Positions 37,432 to 46,118 of a stretch of DNA of 50,073 bases are shown here, one piece after another. Below the pieces are notes generated by a model. That model worked only from the letters and a program-made list of their open reading frames with translations. It ran no database searches and was not told the DNA's origin. Origin of the DNA: Allorhodopirellula solitaria (GTDB lineage: Bacteria > Planctomycetota > Planctomycetia > Pirellulales > Pirellulaceae); assembly GCF_007859855.1 (NCBI RefSeq), contig NZ_SJPK01000002.1, positions 726,206 through 776,278 on the forward strand, given 5' to 3'. Position 1 is the stretch's first letter. Every line of letters begins with the position of its first letter. The translations under genes and the position numbers were made by a program.

Positions 37432-38019
37432 ATGTCACGCACCGCTTCGATCGATCGCCGCACCGGCGAGACTCAGATTCAACTCTCCGTCGATCTCGAC
37501 GGCAGTGGGGGCGGCACCCGCCAAAGCGGAATTGGGTTTCTCGACCACATGTTGGACCTGTTCGCCAAACACTCGCTGATCGATCTCAACGTGGATGCGA
37601 CCGGTGACTTGCACGTCGACGATCACCATACCTGTGAAGATATCGGCATCGCCTTAGGTAGCGCGATCGATGAGGCACTCGGTGACCGCGCCGGCGTGTA
37701 TCGCTACGGGCACTTCACCTTGCCCATGGACGAATGCCTCGTGACGGCGGCCGTCGACATGGGAGGACGCTACGCGTTTGAGTACCGCGCACCGATTGCT
37801 GCCGATAAGATCGGGACATTCGACAGCGAGCTCGTTGAGCACTTCTGGCAATCGTTTGCTGCCAACGCGAAGTGCAATCTGCACGTCGTGCTGCACCACG
37901 GCCGCAACGCTCACCACATTTCGGAGTGCGTTTTCAAAGCGACCGCACGAGCGATCCGGATGGCGGTCGAGAAGGATCCCCGCAATCAAGCCATCCCCAG
38001 CACCAAGGGCGTGCTGTAG
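37432..38019 (+). CDS. hisB: Imidazoleglycerol-phosphate dehydratase
   Basis: Dehydrates imidazole glycerol phosphate in histidine synthesis. It is 195 aa, the monofunctional length. Motifs: GIGFLDHMLDLFAKHS near residue 37, the metal-site DDHHTCEDIGIALG, GHFTLPMDECLV, HFWQSFAANAKCNLHV and the C-terminal PSTKGVL. The ATG at 37432 begins the conserved SRTASIDRRTGETQI. It is likely in an operon with hisC, with element B in the leader. Confidence 0.96.
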   Translation: MSRTASIDRRTGETQIQLSVDLDGSGGGTRQSGIGFLDHMLDLFAKHSLIDLNVDATGDLHVDDHHTCEDIGIALGSAIDEALGDRAGVYRYGHFTLPMDECLVTAAVDMGGRYAFEYRAPIAADKIGTFDSELVEHFWQSFAANAKCNLHVVLHHGRNAHHISECVFKATARAIRMAVEKDPRNQAIPSTKGVL

Positions 38020-38081
38020 ACCATCGGGTTGAATGTTCTTCTTAGCAACACACGATGACTCAGTGTCGGTTTTAGTAGGGA

Positions 38082-38689
38082 ACGAGGCGACGGGCTGTTG
38101 ATTACCCACAAGTTTTCCTACGCCGGAGGCGTTGAAGAAAATAGGCGGTGGTCGAGCGCAGCGAACACCACCGGAAACGCCGAGATACACGCGTGCCAAC
38201 CCCGAATGGGGTTGCAGATCATCCACGACGAGGTCTGCGACCCACTTCGGGGTCGACGCTCCACTGCCAATGAACAACCTTAGGTGACGCTGCGCTGACC
38301 TACGGCTATTTTCTATCATCCCTTTCGGGATACTTGTGGCTCATCCGACGGAAGCGTGCGTCCGAGGTTTTCAAGGCATGGCTCCAGTATCCAAGGATTT
38401 ATTTGTGGGATGTGATTATCAATGTTAGACTGACACTGCCGGGAGAAACGGAGCCGAGCTCTGCAGAGGTGCTGGCTTGGCAAGGGATATCTCGGTCGCC
38501 AGCGTTTCCCTGCAAAAGCGGTACGCCAATGGTGTTGTCGGTCCCTGGCGAGCGTTTGTTCGTCAGGGACGCATTTTTGAACGATCATTGGATACGAGAG
38601 CCATGCCTCAAAAAAACTTCCGCTGTGCTCTGCGCACGCTTCCGTCGGATGAACCATACTTGTGGGTAATCGAGGACTCGTCGCCTCGT
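38082..38689. repeat. Element family C, interrupted by an inserted element A
   Basis: Arms at 38082-38113 and 38658-38689 share ACGAGGCGACG and GATTACCCACAAGT in inverted orientation, with a variable 7-base stretch between. The body (38114-38329) has several small palindromes such as CCCCGAATGGGG and CCCTTTCGGGA but no gene. Without the inserted element A the unit is about 290 bases. Confidence 0.75.
38338..38655. mobile_element. Element family A, complete copy: 318 bp MITE-like element with an 8 bp target duplication
   Basis: The tips GGYTCATCCGACGGAAGCGT lie at both ends in inverted orientation (38338 onward and back from 38655), with similarity reaching about 70 bases inward on each side. 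ATACTTGT flanks it directly at 38330-38337 and 38656-38663, a clean 8 bp target duplication. It encodes no transposase and must be mobilised in trans. It sits in the right arm of element C. Confidence 0.88.
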
Positions 38690-38909
38690 CCACTACGACA
38701 GAAATTGATCGTGCGTTGCTTCGCGCCGCGGAGGTCGTGCCGTTTTTAAGTGATGATGACTCAACGATTTCCTTCACCCGCCCGGCGAAGCTGGGAGGGT
38801 CGGATAACGAGCCTTTCGCGAGCCTTATGGGGAGGGCCGACAGCGCACCGAAAAGGCCCAAACCAGCGTGCGTCCCCTCCCCGAACCTCCTCGCTTCTTC
38901 AGGATCAGC

Positions 38910-39704
38910 ATGACCAGAATTCTTTCGCGTGCGACGTTGGCGATTTTTGTGTGCCTGTCTCCAATTCAATCCGCAGTCCATCCAATCTGGGCGGCCGAGC
39001 CCCCGGCCATTGAAACTCCGGGTCACATCCCGGGCACGACACAGACGCAAACCCTTTCGCAGACCATTCAACTGGAACAGTTGCATCAAGAGCTCCAAAA
39101 GAAGTGGCCCGAGAACCGAATGGTGCGGATTGTCTTTCATGGTCACAGCGTTCCCGCAGGATATTTTCGAACCCCGGCAGTGAGGACGTTTGATGCCTAT
39201 CCAAGCCTGTTTCACCGACAGCTTTGCGATCGCTATCCGACCGCGGTGATCGATGTCAGCGTCACGGCGATTGGAGGCGAGGATTCCATCAGTGGCGCCC
39301 AGCGATTTGAACGGGATGTGTTGTCGCTGCGCCCCGACTTGGTGTTCATTGACTACAGCCTCAACGATCGCCGCGTCGGGCTTGAAGAGGCGGCCGGGGC
39401 ATGGCGGGCGATGATTCGAGCGGCGCAGAGAAAAGGTGTCCCCGTTGTGTTGTTAACACCAACTCCCGACACTCGCGAGGATATTCTTGACGACACCACA
39501 TCGCTCGCCCAACATGCCCGGCAGGTCCGCGACCTCGGGGACGAGTTTGGATTGCCGGTGGTCGACTCCTACGCTGCGTTCGCCCGTCGCGCCCGCGCCG
39601 GTGAAGACATCGAGCATTTGATGGCTCAGGGGAATCATCCCAACCGTGAGGGGCACCAGATCGTCGCCGAGCAATTGATCGAGCTGGTCGAAACTAGCCG
39701 ATAA
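38910..39704 (+). CDS. Secreted SGNH/GDSL-type hydrolase
   Basis: A 264 aa exported esterase-like protein. The signal peptide (1-29) ends near PIWAAEPP. The SGNH blocks are visible: FHGHSVPAGYF (block I, with GHS for GDS, catalytic Ser), AIGGEDS (block II Gly), DYSLNDRR (block III Asn) and GNHPNREGHQ (block V; the usual DxxH Asp is replaced by Asn). The substrate could be an acetylated polysaccharide. The ATG at 38910 has an AGGAT ribosome binding site. Its 3' end overlaps tsaE by 11 bases, convergently. Confidence 0.85.
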   Translation: MTRILSRATLAIFVCLSPIQSAVHPIWAAEPPAIETPGHIPGTTQTQTLSQTIQLEQLHQELQKKWPENRMVRIVFHGHSVPAGYFRTPAVRTFDAYPSLFHRQLCDRYPTAVIDVSVTAIGGEDSISGAQRFERDVLSLRPDLVFIDYSLNDRRVGLEEAAGAWRAMIRAAQRKGVPVVLLTPTPDTREDILDDTTSLAQHARQVRDLGDEFGLPVVDSYAAFARRARAGEDIEHLMAQGNHPNREGHQIVAEQLIELVETSR

Positions 39705-40284
39705 TCCCCTGATCGCGGAGGCGGGACTCAACGTTCCCGAGCCATGCCTGACGCTCCGGATCCGATGATTGCAATTCGATCACGCGCCGAGGCTGCGGGG
39801 TGTTGCCGAGGGCATTCTCAGACGGCGCATTGGCGAGGGGGGAATCATCCGGGATCTCAATCCGGACCCAAATCGTATCGGCGGGCAGGCAATCGGCAAA
39901 GCGATCAGCCCACTCCATCAGGATCCACGCGCCCGGTGTCTCCCACAGCTCATCCATGCCGAGCTCCCACAGCTCGTCTTCGTCGACAATGCGGTACAGA
40001 TCGAGGTGGTGGAGCTGGATCGTGGCGGCGGGACGATCGCCTACCGCGGCGATGGGGTAGCTTTTGATCAGTGTGAAGGTCGGACTGGTGACCTCAGCGG
40101 GATCGATCCGCCAAGCGGAAGCGATCTCTTGGCAGAACCGAGTTTTCCCGGCCCCCAAAGTGCCAATCAATCCGAAACAGAGTGATCGAGGCGAGCTCGC
40201 AGGGATGCTGTTTTCAGCATCCTCCGCGACCAAGGCGCGAGCCAATTGGGCAAGCTGCTCGACGCCGACACCTGTTATTCGCAT
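39694..40284 (-). CDS. tsaE: tRNA threonylcarbamoyladenosine biosynthesis ATPase TsaE
   Basis: A 196 aa P-loop protein of the t6A37 tRNA modification complex with TsaB and TsaD. Motifs: GTLGAGKTRF (Walker A, about 43-52), TSPTFTLIKSY, HHLDLYRI (about 93-100) and LMEWADRF, all diagnostic. A family-specific proline-rich insertion lies near the C-terminus. It lies 9 bases after a small lipoprotein gene on the same strand, so the two may share a transcript. Confidence 0.94.
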   Translation of the reverse strand: MRITGVGVEQLAQLARALVAEDAENSIPASSPRSLCFGLIGTLGAGKTRFCQEIASAWRIDPAEVTSPTFTLIKSYPIAAVGDRPAATIQLHHLDLYRIVDEDELWELGMDELWETPGAWILMEWADRFADCLPADTIWVRIEIPDDSPLANAPSENALGNTPQPRRVIELQSSDPERQAWLGNVESRLRDQGIIG

Positions 40285-40293
40285 GGTCCGAAA

Positions 40294-40530
40294 CTAGGGA
40301 GTTTCGCTGCCAGCGGTCATGTTGTCCGAAGGGATTTCGGTGACGCCGGTCATGTTGTCCGAAGGGACGTCCGTGACACCGGTTGTGTTGTCACCAACTT
40401 CGGGGGTGACTTCAACAGCCTCAGTGCTGATGTCGACTTCTTCGCCACTGGGTTGTGCTGGTGGAGGGCATCCAACCGTAGTGGTCAAAAGTGCCAATGC
40501 GAAGACGCTGGAGATGATTTTCTGAGTCAT
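40294..40530 (-). CDS. Small lipoprotein with an 11-residue tandem repeat
   Basis: About 78 aa. The signal sequence MTQKIISSVFALALL runs into TTTVGC, a plausible lipid-attachment cysteine (about residue 20). The acidic, Thr-rich remainder ends in about three copies of DNMTGVTEIPS, encoded by a 33 bp tandem DNA repeat (starts near 40316 and 40349). The function is unknown. Copy number of the repeat may vary between strains. Confidence 0.6.
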   Translation of the reverse strand: MTQKIISSVFALALLTTTVGCPPPAQPSGEEVDISTEAVEVTPEVGDNTTGVTDVPSDNMTGVTEIPSDNMTAGSETP

Positions 40531-40856
40531 AGCTATCGTGAAAAAGGGTGGGACGGGACGGTAGGACGGATCGTTCGCAAACAGGTCAGGGCACCAGTTG
40601 AGCACCCACGAGCCAACGCCTGCGTTCCAACCTAAGATTAGCACAGTCTTCGAATTTTGCACCCACACACTGTGTTTTTTCTTCTCGGGCGGCGCATAGG
40701 AAAGCGTCCAGGAGACGCCTCATAACCAGCACGCCGGGCACAACCGACACCAGGGATCCGCTCAGAGAAGGAAAATCACACACTGTGCCTTGATTGCTGG
40801 CGAGGGTGCCGACGATAGCTCCTCCGGACGCCACGCATTCTATCGGGCTATGAATC
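40531..40856. other. Divergent intergenic region
   Basis: About 325 bases between the start codons of the small lipoprotein and the secreted protein at 40857. No repeat family member or hidden gene was recognised. Promoters for both genes must lie here. Confidence 0.35.
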
Positions 40857-41393
40857 ATGAATCGACGACTATTTTCTCAGCGATATTTCCCACCACTGGC
40901 AGCGACTCTTCTCATTTTGACAGCCGGGTCGACGACCTCCGCTCAAGGAATTGAGGAACTCTTCGGTGATTCCGATGACACGAGTTTGATCTTCTTCCAA
41001 GACCCCAGCGGTACTGAGGAAAAGCCTGCTGATCCGTTCTACGAAGACGCTAGTGACGAACGCGAGAATTTTGAATCACTTCCTGCACCGTCGAAGTCAA
41101 CCCAACGCAGCAAATCAGAATCGCAGCGCAGCGGCGGAGACGTCCACAGTCCGTCTGACCTGCGCCTCACCGGCCAATCAGGATCGCAAGCCGAACGGCG
41201 ACGGGCTAAGGCGATGCAACTTCGTCAGGCGCGAGCGCTAGCGGAAATGCGGTCTCGGATGGCACGATTGGAAGCTCAGCGGTGGGGGCTGCGACCTTCT
41301 CTACGGCCGTCATGGCCGGCTGACCCGATGACGGCCAGCCGTTCCCCGGCCAACATCACCTACATTGTCCCGGTTTACGTCTGGGGGCCCTGA
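40857..41393 (+). CDS. Secreted protein of unknown function
   Basis: A 178 aa product. A signal peptide (about 1-29, ending GSTTSAQG) is followed by an acidic region (EELFGDSDDTSLIFFQDP), a Ser/Gln-rich linker and a basic helical part (AMQLRQARALAEMRSRMARL). It ends in the aromatic NITYIVPVYVWGP. No domain is recognised. It is transcribed alone. Confidence 0.65.
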   Translation: MNRRLFSQRYFPPLAATLLILTAGSTTSAQGIEELFGDSDDTSLIFFQDPSGTEEKPADPFYEDASDERENFESLPAPSKSTQRSKSESQRSGGDVHSPSDLRLTGQSGSQAERRRAKAMQLRQARALAEMRSRMARLEAQRWGLRPSLRPSWPADPMTASRSPANITYIVPVYVWGP

Positions 41394-41400
41394 GACCTGG

Positions 41401-41516
41401 TCATTACCCACAAAACCGGATCCCCTGCAAGCTGTGTCGATACCGCGGTTTTCTAAATTGAAAACGCCGCTTCGGCGTGTGACAAGCACACGGGGGAGCA
41501 AACTTGTGGGTAATCA
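41401..41516. repeat. Element D: short inverted-repeat element sharing tips with element C
   Basis: TCATTACCCACAA at 41401 and its inverse TTGTGGGTAATCA at 41504-41516 (12 of 13) bracket 116 bases. Inside is a small hairpin AAAACGCCGCTTCGGCGT. The tip equals the ATTACCCACAA arm of element C at 38100. Confidence 0.7.
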
Positions 41517-41649
41517 ACAGCTCTAAGACCTCCACGGCAGCGGTGCGAGAATCGTCCGATTGGCTCCCCAGGAGCTCACGCGATGTCCCTCACCAAGCGG
41601 AAAGTGCTGCTCTGTTGGACAAGTCGCTCTCCCCCCAGGATTTGGTTTA

Positions 41650-41695
41650 CTGAAAGCCTCGTCGGAGAGGGTCAACTCCCTTTTCGAACACGATT
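41650..41695. repeat. Degenerate half of the GGGTCTGACCC-type palindrome
   Basis: AAGCCTCGTCGGAGAGGGTCAACTCCCTTTTCG (read in parts) resembles the right half of the element at 12325-12422 with several changes. The left half is not recognisable. The rest of 41517-41830 holds nothing clear. Confidence 0.5.
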
Positions 41696-41830
41696 GACCG
41701 CGAATCAACCTGTTGGTCTGGACCTGCCCAGTATCGATTCAGTAACGGAGGGAAGAACTGCCCGTGTCGCCCAGAGCCGACACTCCTTTTCGGGCAGCAA
41801 CTTCTCATCATTCCTGGAGTATCGATCAAG

Positions 41831-42283
41831 GTGCTACACAATCACGATCGCCGTCGATTTTTGATCAACATGTCGCTGTCGGTGTCGTCGACCACCCTTG
41901 CCGGATGTGGATCGATTCTTCATCCCGAGCGCATTGGCCAGCCGCGCAGCGGACCGATCGACTGGAAAATTGCGGCCCTCGATGGCGTCGGATTGATGCT
42001 GTTCTTTGTCCCTGGTGTGGTCGCTTTCGCGATCGACTTCTACAACGGAACGATCTTCCTGCCCTCTCGCAACTACGGTGAGATCGACGCCCAGCGCGAA
42101 GACGAATTGCTGGCGATCGAGGTTGAGAAGAATGAGCTCTCTCAAGAGAATGTCGAGCGCGTCGTTTCGGAGCATACCGAGCAAGACGTTGTCCTCGGAC
42201 CTGGGAAGTACCACTTCGAGCCACTCCCTGCGATCGAACAATTTTGGGGGCTCGCCGGCCGCATGCGAACCGCGCTGAGTTAA
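41831..42283 (+). CDS. Exported lipoprotein, conserved in planctomycetes by pattern, unknown function
   Basis: A 150 aa protein. The N-terminus DRRRFLINMSLSVSSTTLAGC combines arginines with a lipobox (LAGC, Cys26; the arginines and lipobox are given as separate observations). A central hydrophobic stretch (LDGVGLMLFFVPGVVAFAID) is followed by FYNGTIFLP and a charged C-terminus. The pattern resembles small polyprotein-like outer-membrane lipoproteins. The start is GTG at 41831 with a distant GGAG. Its stop abuts a triple-nested palindromic region. Confidence 0.65.
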   Translation: MLHNHDRRRFLINMSLSVSSTTLAGCGSILHPERIGQPRSGPIDWKIAALDGVGLMLFFVPGVVAFAIDFYNGTIFLPSRNYGEIDAQREDELLAIEVEKNELSQENVERVVSEHTEQDVVLGPGKYHFEPLPAIEQFWGLAGRMRTALS

Positions 42284-42593
42284 GCAGGTATGGGTAATTC
42301 TTTCGGTGTAACTCAATTAGCCGGTGGGCGCTAGCCGAATACCGCTTACTTTAGTTTGCGAAGCGGTCTTGGTAACCCGACGCGTGAGCGAGGATGATCT
42401 ACTGACCTCGCAAAGAACGGCATTTTCCTCGCTAACGCATCGGGTTACCTACCTCGTTATGTCCTCTCCAGGGGCCAAAGTAAGTGCCATTCGGCGCTAG
42501 CCGCGGTTTTCTCGCGTTAAACGCAAAGCGTCAATGGAACCGGAGCTAGCGCCCACCGGCTAATATACCGAACAATTTGTTCATACCTGCTTA
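42283..42593. repeat. Three inverted-repeat shells nested around element B
   Basis: The outermost shell is TAAGCAGGTATG (42283-42294) with CATACCTGCTTA (42582-42593). The middle shell is ATTAGCCGGTGGGCGCTAGC (42316-42335) with its perfect 20-base inverse (42545-42564). The inner shell is element B. Located between convergent genes, the shells may also help terminate transcription from both sides. Confidence 0.85.
42336..42493. mobile_element. Element family B copy 2 (158 bp) with an 8 bp target duplication
   Basis: Closely similar to the copy at 37235. Terminal repeats begin CGAATACCGCTTACTTT and end with the inverse of CGAATGGCACTTACTTT; internal arms are at 42369-42394 and 42426-42449. GCGCTAGC flanks it directly at 42328-42335 and 42494-42501, an 8 bp duplication of sequence belonging to the middle palindrome. 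It has no coding content. Confidence 0.87.
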
Positions 42594-42597
42594 GCGC

Positions 42598-43776
42598 CTA
42601 TCCAAGACACAGTTCACGGCTCAAGGCATCGGTGAGCCGATGGACTTGGTCGAGATCGTTGTACGCCTGCAGGGACATTCGCAGCAACCAGGCGTCACCC
42701 GCGGGGCTGGGCACGACGGGTAGCTCCAAGCGGTAACACTCCCGCAATCGCTGCTGCAGCATCTCTCCCTGCACCGGCGACTGGGATGTCATTGGCAGTG
42801 GGATCGCTACGAGGCTGCCGATCATCGCGTCAGGCACGGGGACTTCAATGCCGAGCGCATCGACAACGATATCTCGCGCAGCGATAGCCTTGCTGTGGTT
42901 GGCATTCATCAGGCCTCGTATTCCATCGCCAGCGAGCGAATCGAGAAAGTCGATCGCGGTCGGCAGCGCGAGGATGGGGGAAGGGTCGTAGGTTCCCGTC
43001 CAGTCGAATTCCGCAAGGAAGCGAGATCGGTCCGGTTGCGAGCGATTCGCTGCGTGGCTGATCACGGTGGGGCGAACCTCTTCCTGCCACTGCGGGGCCA
43101 CCCACAAGAATCCCGAGACCTTGGGACCGCACAGCCACTTGTGGTGATTGGCCGTGTAGTAGTCGGCTCCGAGTGCGTTCAGATCGAGCGGTAGCATCCC
43201 GGGGCCATGAGCACCGTCGACGAGGACCCGAGCGCCAGCTTGATGCGCCAGGTCCACGATCGCATCGACCGGGTAAATCATACCCGTTGGGCTGGTGATA
43301 TGATCGATCAACAGCACGCGTGTTCGCTCGTTGATCTCCCGCTCGATCGCGTCGATCACCGCATCGGCACTTCGTAATGGAAAGGGGACGTTGGCAACAC
43401 GCACCACGGCACCACTTCGGTTGGCCACATACTCGGCCGCGTTGATGCAGGCGTTGTAGCCATGGTTGGTCACCAAGATCTCGTCACCGGCTTGCAGCGG
43501 CATCGACTGCAGGACCGCATTGACGCCTTCGGTCGCATTGCGAACGAAAGCGAGATCGCTGGCGTTCGCACCGACTAAATCCGCCATCACCTGACGCACC
43601 CGATCGAGCTTGGGGTTCAAACTGCGTTCGGGCGCGAGAAACTCGATCGGATCTCGCTCCAATTCATCCTGAAACGCACGCTGGGCAGCCAGCACCACCC
43701 GCGGTGTCGCCCCAAAGGACCCATGATTGAGAAAGTCGAGTGTGGGATCGAGTTGCCAGTGTTCGTGTCGGTTCAC
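42598..43776 (-). CDS. Class V aminotransferase (isopenicillin N epimerase-like)
   Basis: A 392 aa fold-type I PLP enzyme. The start LDPTLDFLNHGSFGATP, FVRNATEGVNAVLQSM, DHITSPTGMIYPVDAI, the PLP Asp segment RVLVDGAHGPG, and the Schiff-base lysine in ANHHKWLCGPK are those of CefD-like class V aminotransferases. Family members act on small amino acids or as cysteine lyases; the substrate cannot be told. Its ATG overlaps the stop of the transglutaminase/esterase gene (ATGA at 43773-43776), so the two are translationally coupled. Confidence 0.92.
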   Translation of the reverse strand: MNRHEHWQLDPTLDFLNHGSFGATPRVVLAAQRAFQDELERDPIEFLAPERSLNPKLDRVRQVMADLVGANASDLAFVRNATEGVNAVLQSMPLQAGDEILVTNHGYNACINAAEYVANRSGAVVRVANVPFPLRSADAVIDAIEREINERTRVLLIDHITSPTGMIYPVDAIVDLAHQAGARVLVDGAHGPGMLPLDLNALGADYYTANHHKWLCGPKVSGFLWVAPQWQEEVRPTVISHAANRSQPDRSRFLAEFDWTGTYDPSPILALPTAIDFLDSLAGDGIRGLMNANHSKAIAARDIVVDALGIEVPVPDAMIGSLVAIPLPMTSQSPVQGEMLQQRLRECYRLELPVVPSPAGDAWLLRMSLQAYNDLDQVHRLTDALSRELCLG

Positions 43777-45989
43777 TCGTCCCCCTGATCAGCAGACGTC
43801 GCGTTGGGTGAATTCACAGCATCCCCTTCGTCATCAAGGGGTGCTTGAGCACTTGGTATTGGCAGTTCGACGGTGACCGATGCTGGGAAAGCCAAATTCG
43901 GATCGCCACGCGCGATCAATGTGGTCGCCAGTTCACCGATCGTCCGTTCCACCAGGGATTCGTGCAGGATCTGTCCATCACTGACGATGGTGACCGGTCG
44001 ATCGAGGTCGACGATCCGGTCGTCGAACCGGACCTGAACTCGCTCAACACCTTCGGCGAAAACGGAAATCGTTTGCTCCTCGACTTCGGCAATGATTTCA
44101 CAGCGCGGCTGACAATCGGCTTCGTCGACAGCCAGCCAATAGAAATCGGAATGCGTCACGTCGTCTTGCACCCACACGATGCGATTGGGGGTGGGATTTC
44201 GCGTGTGTTCTGACATCCATTCAATCGCGACAGCATCCTCGCGGTCCATCCAGTGCCCCTTGTCGGGATAGATCTTGACGAAATGCTCGTATCCATCAGG
44301 GTCGTCGGCGCGCAGTTTCTTGAGTTTCTCTTTCCACTCTTTCGCGATTCGATTGCGATCGTAGGCAGCATCTTTACCGCCGACCTGCAGGGCGAAGGGA
44401 ACATTTCTCAGGCCCCGAGCAGAGGTTTCGTTGGGATGCCCAGCCATCATTGCGGCGGCGGCCCAGGTGTCGGACATCCGCGGGGCGATCTGATAAACCC
44501 CATCGCCACCGGCGGAATATCCCATCACATAGACCTGGTTCCAATTGACGTCTTCGATGGCCACCATGTCTTCAATCAATCGTCGCAGCAATCCATCGAT
44601 GTGATCTCGATGCCATAGGTTCCAGGTGTCCGACGGCGCACGCGGTGCGACATAGATACCTTGGTCGAGCGAATAGAGTCTTTTCTGGTTCTCCCATTGG
44701 CGATCGTTGACGACTTTCGGTGCGCCACCTCCACCGTGCATCGAAATGTACAGACTCCATCCATCGGCGGGCTTCTCCCCAAACGTTTTGTACGAAAACG
44801 GCATCTGCCATTCTCCCTGACGAATGACACCGGATTCAAATTCTTCTTTGCGGTCGCGGCGAAGTTGAGCGAGATGCTTCTCGGCCAAGATCTGGCGTGC
44901 CGTGACAGTGTCTTCTTTCGTGAGGGGAACCTTGGCAAAGTCCTGCCGCGAGAGCGATGTGAGATCGGAATCCATTGCCAACCACGCGCGCGTTTGCTCA
45001 AGGGCATGGCGCGAAGCGTTCTCGTTCACTTTGTGCCTGCGAAGGGCCACGTATCGCTGCGTCACATCGACGGCCGGGATCGAATCGTTCTCCGGCGCCC
45101 ACACACAGGGAAAGGAGAGCGAAGACTGGCCGAAACGGGTCGCGTAGATCACGTGCTTCGGGTCGTCGGACGTTGCCGCAGCGGCGCGGCCGATGAACCA
45201 TCCATCGTTGAGATGATCGCCTGTGGGTTCGGCAGCACCCGTGAAATGCCAGCCGTCATCCCAAATCTCCACCCAGGAATGATTCCCGCTACCATCGCTC
45301 CACAGTGGTGTGCCAACGAATCGTGCCGGGACGCCGACGGCGCGGCACGCGTCGATCAACAACACCGATAGACCCGTGCACGATGCCGTCGAACCCTCGA
45401 TGGATTCATACGGACTCTGGTCGGCCTTGGCACGCCGGGTTGAGTACCGCACGTCGAGCAGCGGGAAGATCTGCTGGTTCAGAATCACCGCGACTTCGCT
45501 CGCTGTTTCTGCCTCCGCGACAAGCGGTAAGAACCGTTGGCGAAAGTCGGCACGCCAATTATCTCGACGCTCGTTGATGCTCGCATACGGGAGGACATCG
45601 TTGTAGAAAATGGGGAGCGGCACCGACTCCGCCCAGGGATCCGACGCGCGTGATTGGTAGGCAAGGTCGACATTCTCGAGCAAGAACTCGGCCGAGAGTG
45701 ATTCTAAATCGGCCTCGGGCATGTTCTTGATCAAGAACTCCATCCCGCCTCGCTGGGCGTCGGGAACGTTGCTGAGTGCCTCTTCGAGCTCAGCTCGATT
45801 TTCTCCCGCCGCCGACAATTGCGTTTCCAGCTCATCGGGCGCCGCCGCTTGGCTGGTGCTCATCCCGATCATGCTGAGTATCAGCAGTAGCCATAGCTTG
45901 CTGGCTCTTCGGCCCCACCGCGGAGTATTCCAGACGAACTCGGCGACGGGTCGGGTGTCCGGCATCTTCAAGATCAGAGATTCATGCAT
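43773..45989 (-). CDS. Exported fusion of a transglutaminase-like domain and an alpha/beta-hydrolase (esterase) domain
   Basis: A 738 aa protein. After a basic N-terminus and a signal-like helix (about 31-50), residues about 60-330 form a transglutaminase-like protease domain with Cys in GSTASCTGLSVLLIDACR and His in GNHSWVEIWDDG. From about 410 an esterase domain follows: YISMHGGGGAPKVV (oxyanion region), the nucleophile elbow VMGYSAGGDGVYQI and the catalytic-type His in YPDKGHWMD. The end (640-738) is beta-rich. The ATG at 45989 or 45965 may be the start. The fused activities suggest processing of a peptide ester or amide. Confidence 0.85.
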   Translation of the reverse strand: MHESLILKMPDTRPVAEFVWNTPRWGRRASKLWLLLILSMIGMSTSQAAAPDELETQLSAAGENRAELEEALSNVPDAQRGGMEFLIKNMPEADLESLSAEFLLENVDLAYQSRASDPWAESVPLPIFYNDVLPYASINERRDNWRADFRQRFLPLVAEAETASEVAVILNQQIFPLLDVRYSTRRAKADQSPYESIEGSTASCTGLSVLLIDACRAVGVPARFVGTPLWSDGSGNHSWVEIWDDGWHFTGAAEPTGDHLNDGWFIGRAAAATSDDPKHVIYATRFGQSSLSFPCVWAPENDSIPAVDVTQRYVALRRHKVNENASRHALEQTRAWLAMDSDLTSLSRQDFAKVPLTKEDTVTARQILAEKHLAQLRRDRKEEFESGVIRQGEWQMPFSYKTFGEKPADGWSLYISMHGGGGAPKVVNDRQWENQKRLYSLDQGIYVAPRAPSDTWNLWHRDHIDGLLRRLIEDMVAIEDVNWNQVYVMGYSAGGDGVYQIAPRMSDTWAAAAMMAGHPNETSARGLRNVPFALQVGGKDAAYDRNRIAKEWKEKLKKLRADDPDGYEHFVKIYPDKGHWMDREDAVAIEWMSEHTRNPTPNRIVWVQDDVTHSDFYWLAVDEADCQPRCEIIAEVEEQTISVFAEGVERVQVRFDDRIVDLDRPVTIVSDGQILHESLVERTIGELATTLIARGDPNLAFPASVTVELPIPSAQAPLDDEGDAVNSPNATSADQGDE

Positions 45990-46118
45990 GGGAGACAGCT
46001 TTTCCAAGTAAGGAATGCGGGAACCATAAGTGAGCGAATCGATTATCATCGGGTGCGTTCGAGTGATCGCGATTGAGAAATGTCATCCTATCATGACTGT
46101 CAGCTTCCGAGGCCCATC

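Noticed and set aside
38316..39215. 299 aa minus-strand open frame
   Set aside because: It runs across element A and antisense to the SGNH hydrolase; its sequence is only translated repeat and shadow.
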